Made by a program: the position numbers and the translations under genes
Source: a virus
IMG/VR virus record: IMGVR_UViG_3300032242_000232
Span: 1-41,110 of that record
Reading direction: 5' to 3' (one strand)
Length of the DNA: 41,110 bases
The notes under the pieces: model-generated
Told to the model about the DNA's origin: nothing
The model's input: only the letters and a program-made list of their open reading frames with translations
The model's database searches: none
Part shown: in pieces, positions 14,801 to 22,156 of the stretch
Layout: each line of letters starts with the position of its first letter
Position numbering within the stretch: position 1 is the first letter of the stretch

Positions 14801-14832
14801 GTAAAGTCCTCAAATGAAAATTCTTTTGCCAT
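8767..14832 (-). CDS. Giant internal virion (polyvalent) protein with ParB-like and zincin-like segments
   Basis: 2021 aa. Two N-terminal copies of KEFSFE(D/Q)FT, an Ala-rich helical stretch (150-260) and a K/E-repeat linker (351-374) precede a DdrB/ParB-like domain (about 395-570) with PIAGNGRVAGIQEAY at 506-522. HEFVH (914-918) is a zinc-metallopeptidase motif in a predicted helix. The last 600 residues include NPLFAVSQLPQDAF and a hydrophobic helix before NGDDDDYLKKPT, recalling large polyvalent protein-associated domain 38. Phage polyvalent proteins are thought to be packaged and injected with DNA. The GCGGAATAAC site precedes its ATG. Last late gene. Confidence 0.85.
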   Translation of the reverse strand: MAKEFSFEDFTKPASPAPAASGKEFSFEQFTGAPPNTSRTFGEAAKDIAGSLVSGVGGAAKFGPELYGLATGDFSDTGVMHAAKKIQQYGEEMKSPGLKAREQAKEEKVKEAEKKGQISAFLTEVGETIKDPFGLGLNFIAQQVPEQLPALAAAVLAPEALPSVAAAKAAARKAVGTAAEKEAAAAATKASIAAGAAAAKGTASLQQGADVASETYQATYDKMIADGVPEAEARERALKYARGAGAAGAAVSLAAQNLPGGHRFAEALAGKAGKSGSRLANAAGLALGELPSENLEEGAGKIIQNYAQQQVDPNAELTTGLGKTLAQASLGAVGTAGGLGALQKPTAAGATEKQKETQKETEKEAEKEAEKETIQPPVPPVTPPKKQDLSSQFEDYHMGLKDEASTVFQNRDRSTPAAITQMQGLAADPRYNDLSVSRSFGSGAPVVMTDTKLPETHLGSYEMTTASDGTQIPTQYAVVEASSLLPSNSHDGSKNVTYGDMSVPAIRPIAGNGRVAGIQEAYNRDNAEKYKQDLLADTAHGIDKKAIEGMAEPVLVRVMPKSFVTPNIADISNVSGISGLSAIDSAKQDSKRVDINDLKFNEDGTPTIKSLMDFINAMPVSEHPDLKNTNGEPTPRAFDRLMNAVFWQAYGHEPLIDLYSATIDPDAKLMFNALANVAPKMAQLDGAGEYDIRKYVTQAAESVVNAKRKGINLQEMAAQSDIGTDPFTQQIIQMFADAGRSGKKMAEGLSRLADAALEEHNRPANDMFGEVPKRSLEDVFKSLKSEEEVQPDLLTPEKTEPKKQEKKKEEEFFTRPEFTKEEVEKRFKGNTPVEAANNLVEIAPDSYSKEIAEKIRDKIVEYDRRGVPMSFTMSNLKSQSARSNVAPTVEPGNKLNFSINMRGLRGTTFETLAHEFVHAVTLAEIQFLGEENPLVKEMNNLRKLIKKQFDADVKAGKLDNKQQHYIGYAFRRYKSNYTESGTFYPELVTMGLTNQLTRQYLSTIKVGNTTALNKLVTLVRKLLNLDAKYETALDRLLTISANMLETPAHETAKMLEQKRGLYLGQPTTKLEPPGKPKVNAPAPSAVESPEIPTSKATGAGRDALDMLERNGRKVEPPPEGFRKKLEGYWNNVKDNPTGKAREAWNKFSDYVQTKAFSSDAALTNKIRDAVMAANKDISDKVRDMLNISLSQTVHADALGNLFMTMGNLVYNPLMHKWEGVKSNFNFLTLSRQLDTIAQEHNMTKQEAELVAHYAFEAKRTASLIKENNRIEAAKTEMKGLKTDLDNANTKEERDEIKAQMKSIEKMAGQSLKIIHLTDEQVAEGLELFKTIPELNDVVETWNGIRENTIKILVDTGLWSEDEADFMMSNADYVPFYRDDQIERNQGPKEFLSGLMVKAREPGFRGSQKPVHDVFDNMMRWTQYAVNRSVRNSTAVQLVTAAEEIGVAERIPRPSRDANNVRIWREGKEEFYNMKDPLFVDAFEGLAAISIPTVKFFTTFSNMLRKSVVMNPLFAVSQLPQDAFAAVFSSGLKPQYALRVPVLAVKEFVKTLRRSSETHEELKKYGATGVKDFSAHASRMDALIYSGLKSPPGGWNKVKSMLEHISMASDNAVRQAVYEATLQQYEKDPKTKDIAKSLAIEKAFEVINFRRRGSSKAMMLAGQVIPFFNAYLAAQNVAYKTITGIGISPGERKAALETLAATTASVMALSLIYAMMNGDDDDYLKKPTTVRDRLLMIPGSGGLSIPLRNDYFTIPKVITEHMYLLLSNNGTEDGRKFRDSLLSALSSSILAPTAVPQAIKPLVEIGLNYDFFQQKPLIGAHMKSLETERQFNDSTSELSKILGSTGFFSPINADHFIRGMFGSVGGATLLLTNQVLHSDPTVDRPTMSWNDIMASVPGASGFITKENQNGLKKDFYMLKEEVDKTAATMNDIKKRSPHLAKEYANEPDNKARLAMYKQIDHVGKGLAKIRENIALISNMPENKMSAEQKEQRIKNLHAQEDTIIKNLNLKKLRAQARVGEFL

Positions 14833-14833
14833 G

Positions 14834-17134
14834 TTATTCCGCTACAAATTTATTACCATCCCATTTTGCCACTTGACCGTTAGTCCCGGTATATCTTTGA
14901 CCAACAACCAGTTTAGATTTATCGGTTGGAACTGGGGGCGCAGAAACTTCTTCACCACCTTCGTAAGGATCTCTGCCCTGATGGAAGTTCTTCATCATGC
15001 GCTTAGCGTCTGCTAAATCTTGCTGTGCAGCAGCCTTCTCAGCATCATCAAAACCAGCCTGAGCCGCTTTATTGCGTGCAATAGCAGCCTGCAAGATTGC
15101 ATTAATGCCTTGGTAGTCAAGCTTAGTACTAGCACCAGACTTAATTTGCTGAGCTTTGCGATAAGCCTCTTGCTCCTCTGGAGTTAACTTGGCAATCTCT
15201 TGCGCTGTTAAGTCACGATGCTTAGCTTCTTCGGCAAGACGCATACGTATTCTTGAGTCTTCTCCTGCTTGACGCATACGCTCTGCTTCCAGCTGTGTTT
15301 TAGCAGTAAGTTCGTGGCCATACATGGCTCCTGCAGCAGTACCAGCAGCCTTATTTTTTTCCTCAAGGCTCTTTAAAACATTACCAGCAATTGCACGCTT
15401 TTCTTCGCGTGTTTTGTCTTCAGCCTTAGTAAGGTTTTCCATGTGCTGACGGCTTTCAGCAAAGTCAGCAGCACGCTTCTCGGCGGAGTAACGAGCAGAT
15501 TCTTCGCCACCAGCAACCAAGCCACCACGGCCAATAGCAGACATGATGCGCTGGAAACGCTCAAGGCTATCGTCAGCCTTCTTGTATTCCTCATGGGCTT
15601 CCATAGCCCGTTTGAGAGCATTAGCACCAGCATCATTGTTGATACCCATAGCCTTGAATATCTTTAACTGCTCTTCCATTTCTTCGGTAGCGTTAGTTTT
15701 CTTCAAAGCTTCCATCGCTGCCTTTTTAACAACGTCCTCTACTACCGCATTTGTCTCATGGGTGGGGGCTGCATGATGGGCTGGCTTAGTTGGCAATACT
15801 TGAGTTATACCGCCACCAGCCGGAGGCGCAGCTGGCTTAGCAGCAGTTGCGCTAACCGCAGGCGTAGTAGCAATTCCTGTACTTGTTGCAGTCGGAGCGG
15901 CTGCAGGTGTAACGGGTTCTGTTACAGCTGGAGCGGTTGTCGTTGGAGCTACAGTTTGCGTTAAGTTTGTTTCGGCAGGCGGAGCAACAACAGGCGCAAC
16001 AGGCGCAGGATTAGCCGCACGAATACGTGGGCTGCTAACATTTCTGTTAGAAAAGAAATCAGATATAGCGTTACCGATACCAGAGAACTGGCTCTCTACC
16101 GCTTGCTGCCCTCTTGGAAGTGGACCACGTGGACCAGCTGGCACAACCGGAGCTGGCGCTGGAGAAGCTGCAGCAAGAGCCTTAGCATATGTATCACCAG
16201 CGACCATGCCGGGAATGGTGTTGTCTACGTTCAAACTATTAGGATCAATCGTAGTTGCTCTAGGTGTAGGAGGAGGGGCTTTGAATTGCTGTGGCTGAGC
16301 CGCTTCTCTGTAGCGGTTCATAGCATCTGCATATGTATTGCCGGGAATAATGCCCGTGTCGCTTTGATATTGAGCAGCAGCCTGATCAAGTTGATCTTTT
16401 GTCAATACAGGTTTTTTAACCTTGTCACCCTCTGCAAAAGCAATAATTCCGCCGGGAGCAAACTTGTACATATGGTGAGGCACATGATGCATCAGACCGC
16501 CATGTGCTGCAGCAATAGGCATTTGTGGGCTGTACTGACCCATCTGACTAAACGATAAGTCGCTAGTGATAGGAGCTGCGAAAGTAGCAGGACGTACTTG
16601 GGGGCGAGTGCCAAACTGCAATGCAGCGTAGTTCTGCATAGGCATAGCTTTAATATCTTGAGGCGCAGGAATGCCAGAATCCTGAGCTACTTGCGGAGGA
16701 GCTTGGATAATAGATTTAAGAATTTGATCCATCAGTTGTGCGACTTGATCGTTAGCACTTGCTTTACCGCCAGCTGCAAACTTAGCTATACCGCCAGAGC
16801 GCATAGGCACACCTGCTGATTGAGTAGCTGGTACGGGCTGTGGTGGTTGACCGCCTTGTGGCAGAGCAGCAGCAATACCTTGCGGAGCTTGCTGTGGTTG
16901 AGGATTGGCTTGTCCGGGCTTGACAACAGCTTGTTCAACTTGCTGTTTAACGCTGGGCTGGTTAGCTTTAGCATTTGAATTTTGATATTGCTGCTCCATG
17001 TTCTTGCGACGATTTAACTCAGCAAGCGCAGCGTAAGGAGGAACCTCTGGGTTTTGACCATTCGCATAACCCATGATGATCTGATCGGGCAGATGCTTTA
17101 GATCATCCAGAATTGATACAAGATTTATAGACAT
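14834..17134 (-). CDS. Internal virion protein, 766 aa, Pro/Ala-rich with coiled coil
   Basis: An N-terminal helix (SILDDLKHLPDQIIMGYANG and PPYAALAELNRRKNM) is followed by a Gln/Pro-rich segment. Two Gly motifs are MRSGGIAKFAAGGKAS and AHGGLMHHVPHH...FAPGG. A long Pro/Ala/Thr linker leads to a helical region (residues about 470-700) with strong coiled-coil character (EEMEEQLKIFKAM, AEKRAADFAESRQHM). It lies between other internal proteins, in the position of T7 gp14-16 ejectosome genes; a role in DNA ejection is inferred. ATG after AAGGACTAAAG. Confidence 0.78.
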   Translation of the reverse strand: MSINLVSILDDLKHLPDQIIMGYANGQNPEVPPYAALAELNRRKNMEQQYQNSNAKANQPSVKQQVEQAVVKPGQANPQPQQAPQGIAAALPQGGQPPQPVPATQSAGVPMRSGGIAKFAAGGKASANDQVAQLMDQILKSIIQAPPQVAQDSGIPAPQDIKAMPMQNYAALQFGTRPQVRPATFAAPITSDLSFSQMGQYSPQMPIAAAHGGLMHHVPHHMYKFAPGGIIAFAEGDKVKKPVLTKDQLDQAAAQYQSDTGIIPGNTYADAMNRYREAAQPQQFKAPPPTPRATTIDPNSLNVDNTIPGMVAGDTYAKALAAASPAPAPVVPAGPRGPLPRGQQAVESQFSGIGNAISDFFSNRNVSSPRIRAANPAPVAPVVAPPAETNLTQTVAPTTTAPAVTEPVTPAAAPTATSTGIATTPAVSATAAKPAAPPAGGGITQVLPTKPAHHAAPTHETNAVVEDVVKKAAMEALKKTNATEEMEEQLKIFKAMGINNDAGANALKRAMEAHEEYKKADDSLERFQRIMSAIGRGGLVAGGEESARYSAEKRAADFAESRQHMENLTKAEDKTREEKRAIAGNVLKSLEEKNKAAGTAAGAMYGHELTAKTQLEAERMRQAGEDSRIRMRLAEEAKHRDLTAQEIAKLTPEEQEAYRKAQQIKSGASTKLDYQGINAILQAAIARNKAAQAGFDDAEKAAAQQDLADAKRMMKNFHQGRDPYEGGEEVSAPPVPTDKSKLVVGQRYTGTNGQVAKWDGNKFVAE

Positions 17135-17143
17135 CTTTAGTCC

Positions 17144-19378
17144 TTAAAAGCCAACTTTAGAATAATCAACTGCTTTGTATCCAGAGATCATTGTCACAGC
17201 ATCTGGGTAAACTTTTTCAACTTCATGCGCCATCAAGCCACGGAATCGACCATGACCTGCGGTAGGCCAGTTTTTAAATTCTGGTTTATATTCAAATTCA
17301 TAAACATTTAATCCATCAGGACGAACTTCAATAAGTTCAATATTTTGTTTTGCACGAATATCTGAAGTTGTACCTCCGCCAGTTCCAGTTGTTCCAGAAC
17401 TTCCAGTTGTATTGGTAGGTTTACCACCTAATGCCTCAAAAATACCTGTTAAACCAGACAAATCTCCGGCAATCGTAGCCAGCGTAGAAGTGTTTGGCGT
17501 AGTAGCTGCAGATGATATGGGCAATGTAGAGAGCATACTGTTCAAGTTGCTTAACTGTGTAGGCAAATATGTATTTTGTTGGTTGAACTGGTTGAGAGAA
17601 GCCGTATCCTGAGCTTGCTTGATAGCTTGCTGAGTAGTCCCTGCCGTTCCCAAGGCTTGATTAGAAGCCAATCCAAAGTTAGCGGCTGCTTCATTAGCGG
17701 CTTCTTGGTTTTGCTGTGCAGTCAAACTATCCCTGTTGGCAGTATTGAACTGATTCATCGCATTGTTGTATGCGGTGTTGTAGCCTTGACCAATCAAATT
17801 AGCTTGCTGAGCTAATAAGTTATAGGCATCTTGACCTTGCAGAACCGCTTGGCGAGTGCCGCCATAAGCGCCCGCTTGGGTAAGCTTACTTAGGTCAGCC
17901 TGCTGCCCAATTTGCGCCGTGCGCTGAAGAGCGGCTAACTGGGGATCCAATGAGGCCTGCAAGTACGGATTCATGTACTGATTAGCGGCTTGGGTGTTAA
18001 AAGTACCAGAAGTAAACTGGGTAGGGGTTAACCCTGTTTGAGCAATTTGATTAGCGTTAGCAAAGTACTGGTTCTGTAATGCAGAAGGACCAGCAGCCAA
18101 TTCACCTGTGTAAACAGGAGCTGGAGCATTTGTCAAAGCCGCTTGTTTGGCAACCATGTTAGCCACAGTAGGAGCAAACGTATCATTTAATCCAGTAACA
18201 GTAGATGTTCCTAAGCCCGACACGGAAGTGGGAGAACTAACAACACTTCCAGCGGCAAAACCTTTAACGTCACCGCCAGTAGCATAGCCAGCGATGCCGC
18301 CGGGCATGAACTTATCAGGGTTAATTTGTTTGCCTTGTTTCTTTGTACCTGTACGAGCCATGCGGATCTTATCCATCATGTGATAGAGCTTTTGTGCGCC
18401 AGCATCAGAGTTTCCGTTACCTAAGTGGGACACCACATCCGCAGGAATAACAAACTCGCCGTGGCTCAGCTTGGCTGGTTGAACTCCGTCAATAGACGTA
18501 TCCAATTTATCAGCCATGCCATCAGTAGAACCACGTAGGTAGCGACCATGAGCAGCAGTAGCAATACCGCTTGGCATAGCCCCGCCATGTGCAGCATTAA
18601 CAGTGCGTCCTAAGTTCATAATTCCAGCGGGATTTTGCTGAAGATTAGATACTTGGCTTTGCAAGTTTTGAATTTGTTGAGGTGTAGCCACTTGTGCAAT
18701 ACCTGTTGGTTGTGGGTTGGTAAAAGGCGTAATAGCCTGTACGGGTGCTCCTTGATGCGACCAAGCGGTACCAATATTTGCCGCAGGTAGTTGTTGCTGT
18801 TGAGGGGCTACTGGTGTCATAAGCGCAGCATCTTTAGCGGCTTGCGCCTGAGCGGCGGCTACTTTGTCTGGAGTAACAAATTGTGTGGGTGTGAAATAAG
18901 CCTGACCTTGGCCAGCTTGTCCGGGATTAATTGGCTGGTTAACAGCCACTAAGTTAGGAATACTTACGTTGGATAAAGCCGTCTTTGTCTGATTACCACC
19001 CAATAAAGCAGCGACACCAGCTGCTGTAGTTAATGCTGCGGGGCTTAGTAAGTTAGATGGAATACCTGTAGCTTTAGACAAACCAGATAAAAGACCTTGT
19101 ATACCAGTTGTGCTAATACTATTGGCTGGGAGATTAGGGTTACTGCCGGGGTTATAGGGAGTGCCGTCTGAATTTGTTGCGCCTCTGATAGAGCCATCAG
19201 AGTTGTACACCATAGTACTACCATCGTCCATTGTCTGGGTGTATGTACCATCAGTATTGTGTACGGCATCTGGAGGAGGAGTCCAATCAGAAGAAGATGA
19301 TTGGCCATTATTCTCGTAATAAGTGGTGGTCCCATCATCGACCCATTGTCCGGTATCTTGATCGTATATTAATGCCAT
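17144..19378 (-). CDS. Internal virion protein, 744 aa, with C-terminal peptidase S74-like domain
   Basis: The low-complexity N-terminus is rich in Ser, Thr and Asp. A conserved block PAKLSHGEFVIPADVVSHLG near residues 300-320 is typical of phage tape-measure or internal proteins, and is followed by MPGGIAGYATGGDVKGFAAG. The middle is Gln/Asn/Ala-rich helix. Residues 672-744 begin SDIRAKQNIELIEV and include RGLMAHEVEKVYPDAV, the intramolecular chaperone (S74) signature with the Ser-Asp pair. That domain normally trimerises tail fibres and is then cut off. GGAG precedes the ATG. Confidence 0.8.
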   Translation of the reverse strand: MALIYDQDTGQWVDDGTTTYYENNGQSSSSDWTPPPDAVHNTDGTYTQTMDDGSTMVYNSDGSIRGATNSDGTPYNPGSNPNLPANSISTTGIQGLLSGLSKATGIPSNLLSPAALTTAAGVAALLGGNQTKTALSNVSIPNLVAVNQPINPGQAGQGQAYFTPTQFVTPDKVAAAQAQAAKDAALMTPVAPQQQQLPAANIGTAWSHQGAPVQAITPFTNPQPTGIAQVATPQQIQNLQSQVSNLQQNPAGIMNLGRTVNAAHGGAMPSGIATAAHGRYLRGSTDGMADKLDTSIDGVQPAKLSHGEFVIPADVVSHLGNGNSDAGAQKLYHMMDKIRMARTGTKKQGKQINPDKFMPGGIAGYATGGDVKGFAAGSVVSSPTSVSGLGTSTVTGLNDTFAPTVANMVAKQAALTNAPAPVYTGELAAGPSALQNQYFANANQIAQTGLTPTQFTSGTFNTQAANQYMNPYLQASLDPQLAALQRTAQIGQQADLSKLTQAGAYGGTRQAVLQGQDAYNLLAQQANLIGQGYNTAYNNAMNQFNTANRDSLTAQQNQEAANEAAANFGLASNQALGTAGTTQQAIKQAQDTASLNQFNQQNTYLPTQLSNLNSMLSTLPISSAATTPNTSTLATIAGDLSGLTGIFEALGGKPTNTTGSSGTTGTGGGTTSDIRAKQNIELIEVRPDGLNVYEFEYKPEFKNWPTAGHGRFRGLMAHEVEKVYPDAVTMISGYKAVDYSKVGF

Positions 19379-19379
19379 A

Positions 19380-21500
19380 TCAAACTCTCCAGTCCATCAA
19401 TCTTAATAGGTCATCTACTGAGCCGCCTGTAGCGGCCATTGTAGTGCTTTCGCCCTCTTCTGGCGATAGATAAGTTACCCTTTGAGCATCCTGCGGGGCA
19501 AGGGTAGTTAGCGCATTTGGATTCAAAAGCATCTCCTCAGCCGCCAGTTCTTGGGCGGGAATTCCAGCAATTTCTAAATCCTTAATATCAAACTTAGGTG
19601 CCGCCCTGATTACAGGAGGAACATAAGGTGTATAAGGCGTTTCTATTGCCGCTGTCGTGGGCGTAGTAGTTGTAGTTGTTGTAGGAGTAGTAGGGGTTGT
19701 GCCAGTCGTAGGAACAGTTGTAGGCTGTACAGGGTTAAAAATATTCTTAGCATTAGAGCTAGTTAAATTACCTAGCGTAAAGCTATCCCAAAAGCTAGTT
19801 GGGTTGGTAGCTCCTGCGTCTAATCCGCTTTCAGCGGCAAACACTCCACCAGTAGGCGGCGTAGTAGGGTTAGAAAAAGCATCAACAATCTGACTATAGG
19901 CAAGAGCCACCTCTGTCGGTTGCGTAAATCCAGCTGCCGTAGCGGTTGTCTGCTGAACAACATCGTTCCAGCCAGCCTCTTGGGCTTTTACATTTGCCTG
20001 CTTCCAAGCGTCCAGCGTGTCATAGCCATACTTTGTAGCAGTTCCATACGTAGCCGCATCCGTAAAGCCTGCTTTGGTAGCCGTGTCATAAGTCTTTAAA
20101 TCTGTAAACCCAGCACTTGTAGCTTGGTTATATGTAGCAGCATCTGTGAACCCGCCCTTAGTGGCCAAGGAGTAAGTATTTGAATCAGTAAAGCCTTCTT
20201 GTTTAGCCTTGGTAAGCTGATCGTAATCGGTCCATCCAGACTGTTTGGCTATAACATCGTTAGCATTTTGTACCGCATTGGCGGTAATCTGTTTAACAAT
20301 ATCAGTCTGATCCTGCGCTGCTTGAACCTCAGCCTTGGTAGTGTCTTGCCCAAGGTCTTGCGCCAGTGTCGAGTTGTTTTGGTTAACTGTAACAATCTGT
20401 TTATTAATATCACCTAGCTTACTTGTGTAGTCGCTGGCATATATAGTCCTAACAGTATTGGCTGCATCAGCACTTTTGTTATATGCGTCATACGAAGTCT
20501 GCAATGAATCAGCAGTATCTTTAAGCTTTGCAGCCAAATCATTTGCAATCTTTGCCTGAGCATTAGCATTGTCCGTATCGCTTGCGTCTTTGTATGTGTT
20601 GTAACTTTTAACCGCAGCGTTGTAGCTATCGAGCTGTGTGTTGTATGTATCACGGACAGTCTTCAAAGCGTTGTAATCTTTTAGCTCTTGCTTCTGAGCA
20701 GGATCAACATAGGTATTAAAGTAGTCCGTCGCTTTAGGCTGAAGATCATTAAACTGATTAATAAGGCTTTGACCTAGTTCATTGTTCTTGTTTATCTGAT
20801 CTACCTTGCCAGATATGGCTGCTTGCAATGTAGTAGATGCAACAGATGCTCCAATCGCTTGACCTACATCTTTTCCTTGAAGAATAGCTTTAGTCGCTGC
20901 AGTAGTTGCGTTAGCAATTATTTGCTTGTCTACTTGGTTAAAACCTTCTTGTGCCAGCTGGCTTGTAATAGCCCCATTAACAGCTCCATCCACTCCAGCA
21001 GAAAGAACCTGCTGAAAGCTACCACCCCTAAGAGCGGCCACAGCGGCAGGACCAGAAGCACTGGTAACAATCTGTTTTATCAAAGCAGTATCAGAATACT
21101 GAGGACCAAGCTGTTGTAATGTTTGTTGCTCAACAGGAGAAACTTGATTTGCTGCAGCATTAGATATCTGAGCAGAAGCGTAAGACGTAGCTGCAGCCAA
21201 AGCTATCTGATCCAAGCTTCCGCCATTTGCAGCCTTCACAGATGCGCTGGCAATAGCCGCATTTGTAGATGCACCAAGACCAGTATCAATCAGACCTTCC
21301 GGACCTAAAGCATAGGTCAGGGCAACAGTCTCAAGAACCGGCAAAGGATTATGAACAAAGTTATCTACAGTAACTTCAACAGCTTTACCTGCGCTATTAA
21401 TAGTTTTTACAATACCCCCGCCAATATCAGATACAAGTTTGCCGCCTGAGTCAATTAAATCTTGAGCTTTTTTAAGAGGGTTTAAATCTGAGCATCCCAT
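19380..21500 (-). CDS. Internal virion protein, 706 aa, with eight 14-residue repeats
   Basis: The ATG at 21500 follows GGAGGATTGAT; a longer in-frame start lacks a site. The N-terminal 240 residues are Ala/Gly-rich and hydrophobic in patches, suggesting membrane insertion during ejection. A long coiled-coil-like region follows (residues about 260-400), then eight copies of a 14-residue G-F/W-T-D-x3-Y-x2-A-T-K-x unit (422-537), a Thr/Pro linker and an acidic C-terminus (EIAGIPAQELAAEEM). Position upstream of two other giant internal proteins suggests an ejection-complex component. Confidence 0.78.
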   Translation of the reverse strand: MGCSDLNPLKKAQDLIDSGGKLVSDIGGGIVKTINSAGKAVEVTVDNFVHNPLPVLETVALTYALGPEGLIDTGLGASTNAAIASASVKAANGGSLDQIALAAATSYASAQISNAAANQVSPVEQQTLQQLGPQYSDTALIKQIVTSASGPAAVAALRGGSFQQVLSAGVDGAVNGAITSQLAQEGFNQVDKQIIANATTAATKAILQGKDVGQAIGASVASTTLQAAISGKVDQINKNNELGQSLINQFNDLQPKATDYFNTYVDPAQKQELKDYNALKTVRDTYNTQLDSYNAAVKSYNTYKDASDTDNANAQAKIANDLAAKLKDTADSLQTSYDAYNKSADAANTVRTIYASDYTSKLGDINKQIVTVNQNNSTLAQDLGQDTTKAEVQAAQDQTDIVKQITANAVQNANDVIAKQSGWTDYDQLTKAKQEGFTDSNTYSLATKGGFTDAATYNQATSAGFTDLKTYDTATKAGFTDAATYGTATKYGYDTLDAWKQANVKAQEAGWNDVVQQTTATAAGFTQPTEVALAYSQIVDAFSNPTTPPTGGVFAAESGLDAGATNPTSFWDSFTLGNLTSSNAKNIFNPVQPTTVPTTGTTPTTPTTTTTTTPTTAAIETPYTPYVPPVIRAAPKFDIKDLEIAGIPAQELAAEEMLLNPNALTTLAPQDAQRVTYLSPEEGESTTMAATGGSVDDLLRLMDWRV
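19890..20237 (-). repeat. Eight tandem 14-residue (42-bp) protein repeats
   Basis: Units start GWTD, GFTD (four times), GYDT, GWND and GFTQ at exact 14-residue intervals, with one 4-residue insertion between units six and seven. The four central copies are closest (GFTDAATYNQATSA and relatives). It is probably a helical solenoid. Confidence 0.85.
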
Positions 21501-21501
21501 A

Positions 21502-21903
21502 TCAATCCTCCACAACTACTCTGTAGCCAGACCTCATACCACCATCCACCTCTTGTCTGATTGGTGTTGCTGTGAAATTTATGCCAGCTCTTTTTAGTAA
21601 TCCCATGATGCTTTTACTTCTAACATCAGTAACAGATCTTTTAAAGCCAGCAACTTTCATTGCTTGATGGAAATTTTTTAGTGCTTTAATTAAATTTGGA
21701 ACATTGTCTACAGTAATAATGTAGACATCTGTTACGCCGGGTTCCAATAAATAATAAGCAAACAAAGTATTGCCAAAGCGCATGACACGCATTTCATTGG
21801 AAGCTATCTTGGCATGAAGCCCTGCATAGAAGTATTCAAAATTAATGCCTTCTCTCTTGCAGTCTTCCCTGACAATCTCTTGCGTAGTCAAGCGTTCTTT
21901 CAT
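21502..21903 (-). CDS. Hypothetical virion-module protein, 133 aa
   Basis: The sequence begins MKERLTTQEIVREDCKREGINFEYFYAGLHA and has alternating strands and helices (VMRFGNTLFAYYLLEPGVTDVYIITVD), ending in a basic stretch and SGYRVVVED. The size and strand pattern vaguely recall GNAT-like folds in podovirus structural clusters, but acetyl-CoA motifs are not evident. The last codons provide GGAGG for the next gene. It overlaps the upstream gene by 4 nt. Function is unknown. Confidence 0.76.
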   Translation of the reverse strand: MKERLTTQEIVREDCKREGINFEYFYAGLHAKIASNEMRVMRFGNTLFAYYLLEPGVTDVYIITVDNVPNLIKALKNFHQAMKVAGFKRSVTDVRSKSIMGLLKRAGINFTATPIRQEVDGGMRSGYRVVVED

Positions 21904-22154
21904 GTCTTGACTTTCAAAACATTGTTGGCTGATTTGTCTACATAGACTTGTCCCGGTCTAAGGCTGGAGACTTTAGTTTGATCGGGCAAAGTATTAATGT
22001 CAAAAATAATACCGTTGAGAGATAAGATTTGCTGAGCATCAACCTGATTTAAAAACATCCTTAAGATGTTTAATAACTGGTTCATGTACGCTTGGTTGTA
22101 CTCGGCAGGAGGAACAGGAAAAGCCGGAGGGGTCTGGTTCTGAAGCATTCCCAT
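21900..22154 (-). CDS. Hypothetical virion-module protein, 84 aa
   Basis: Pro-rich N-terminus (QTPPAFPVPPAEYNQAYMNQ), then a helix (LLNILRMFLNQVDAQQ) and a small beta domain ending LRPGQVYVDKSANNVLKVKT. Located between the nozzle-like gene and the 133-aa gene and coupled to both. The compact C-terminal beta motif resembles short virion proteins in other aquatic podoviruses. No specific function can be assigned. Confidence 0.74.
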   Translation of the reverse strand: MGMLQNQTPPAFPVPPAEYNQAYMNQLLNILRMFLNQVDAQQILSLNGIIFDINTLPDQTKVSSLRPGQVYVDKSANNVLKVKT

Positions 22155-22156
22155 GA

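Noticed and set aside
14212-15016. Plus-strand frames up to 170 codons
   Set aside because: Antisense shadows of Ala-rich virion genes, without start signals.
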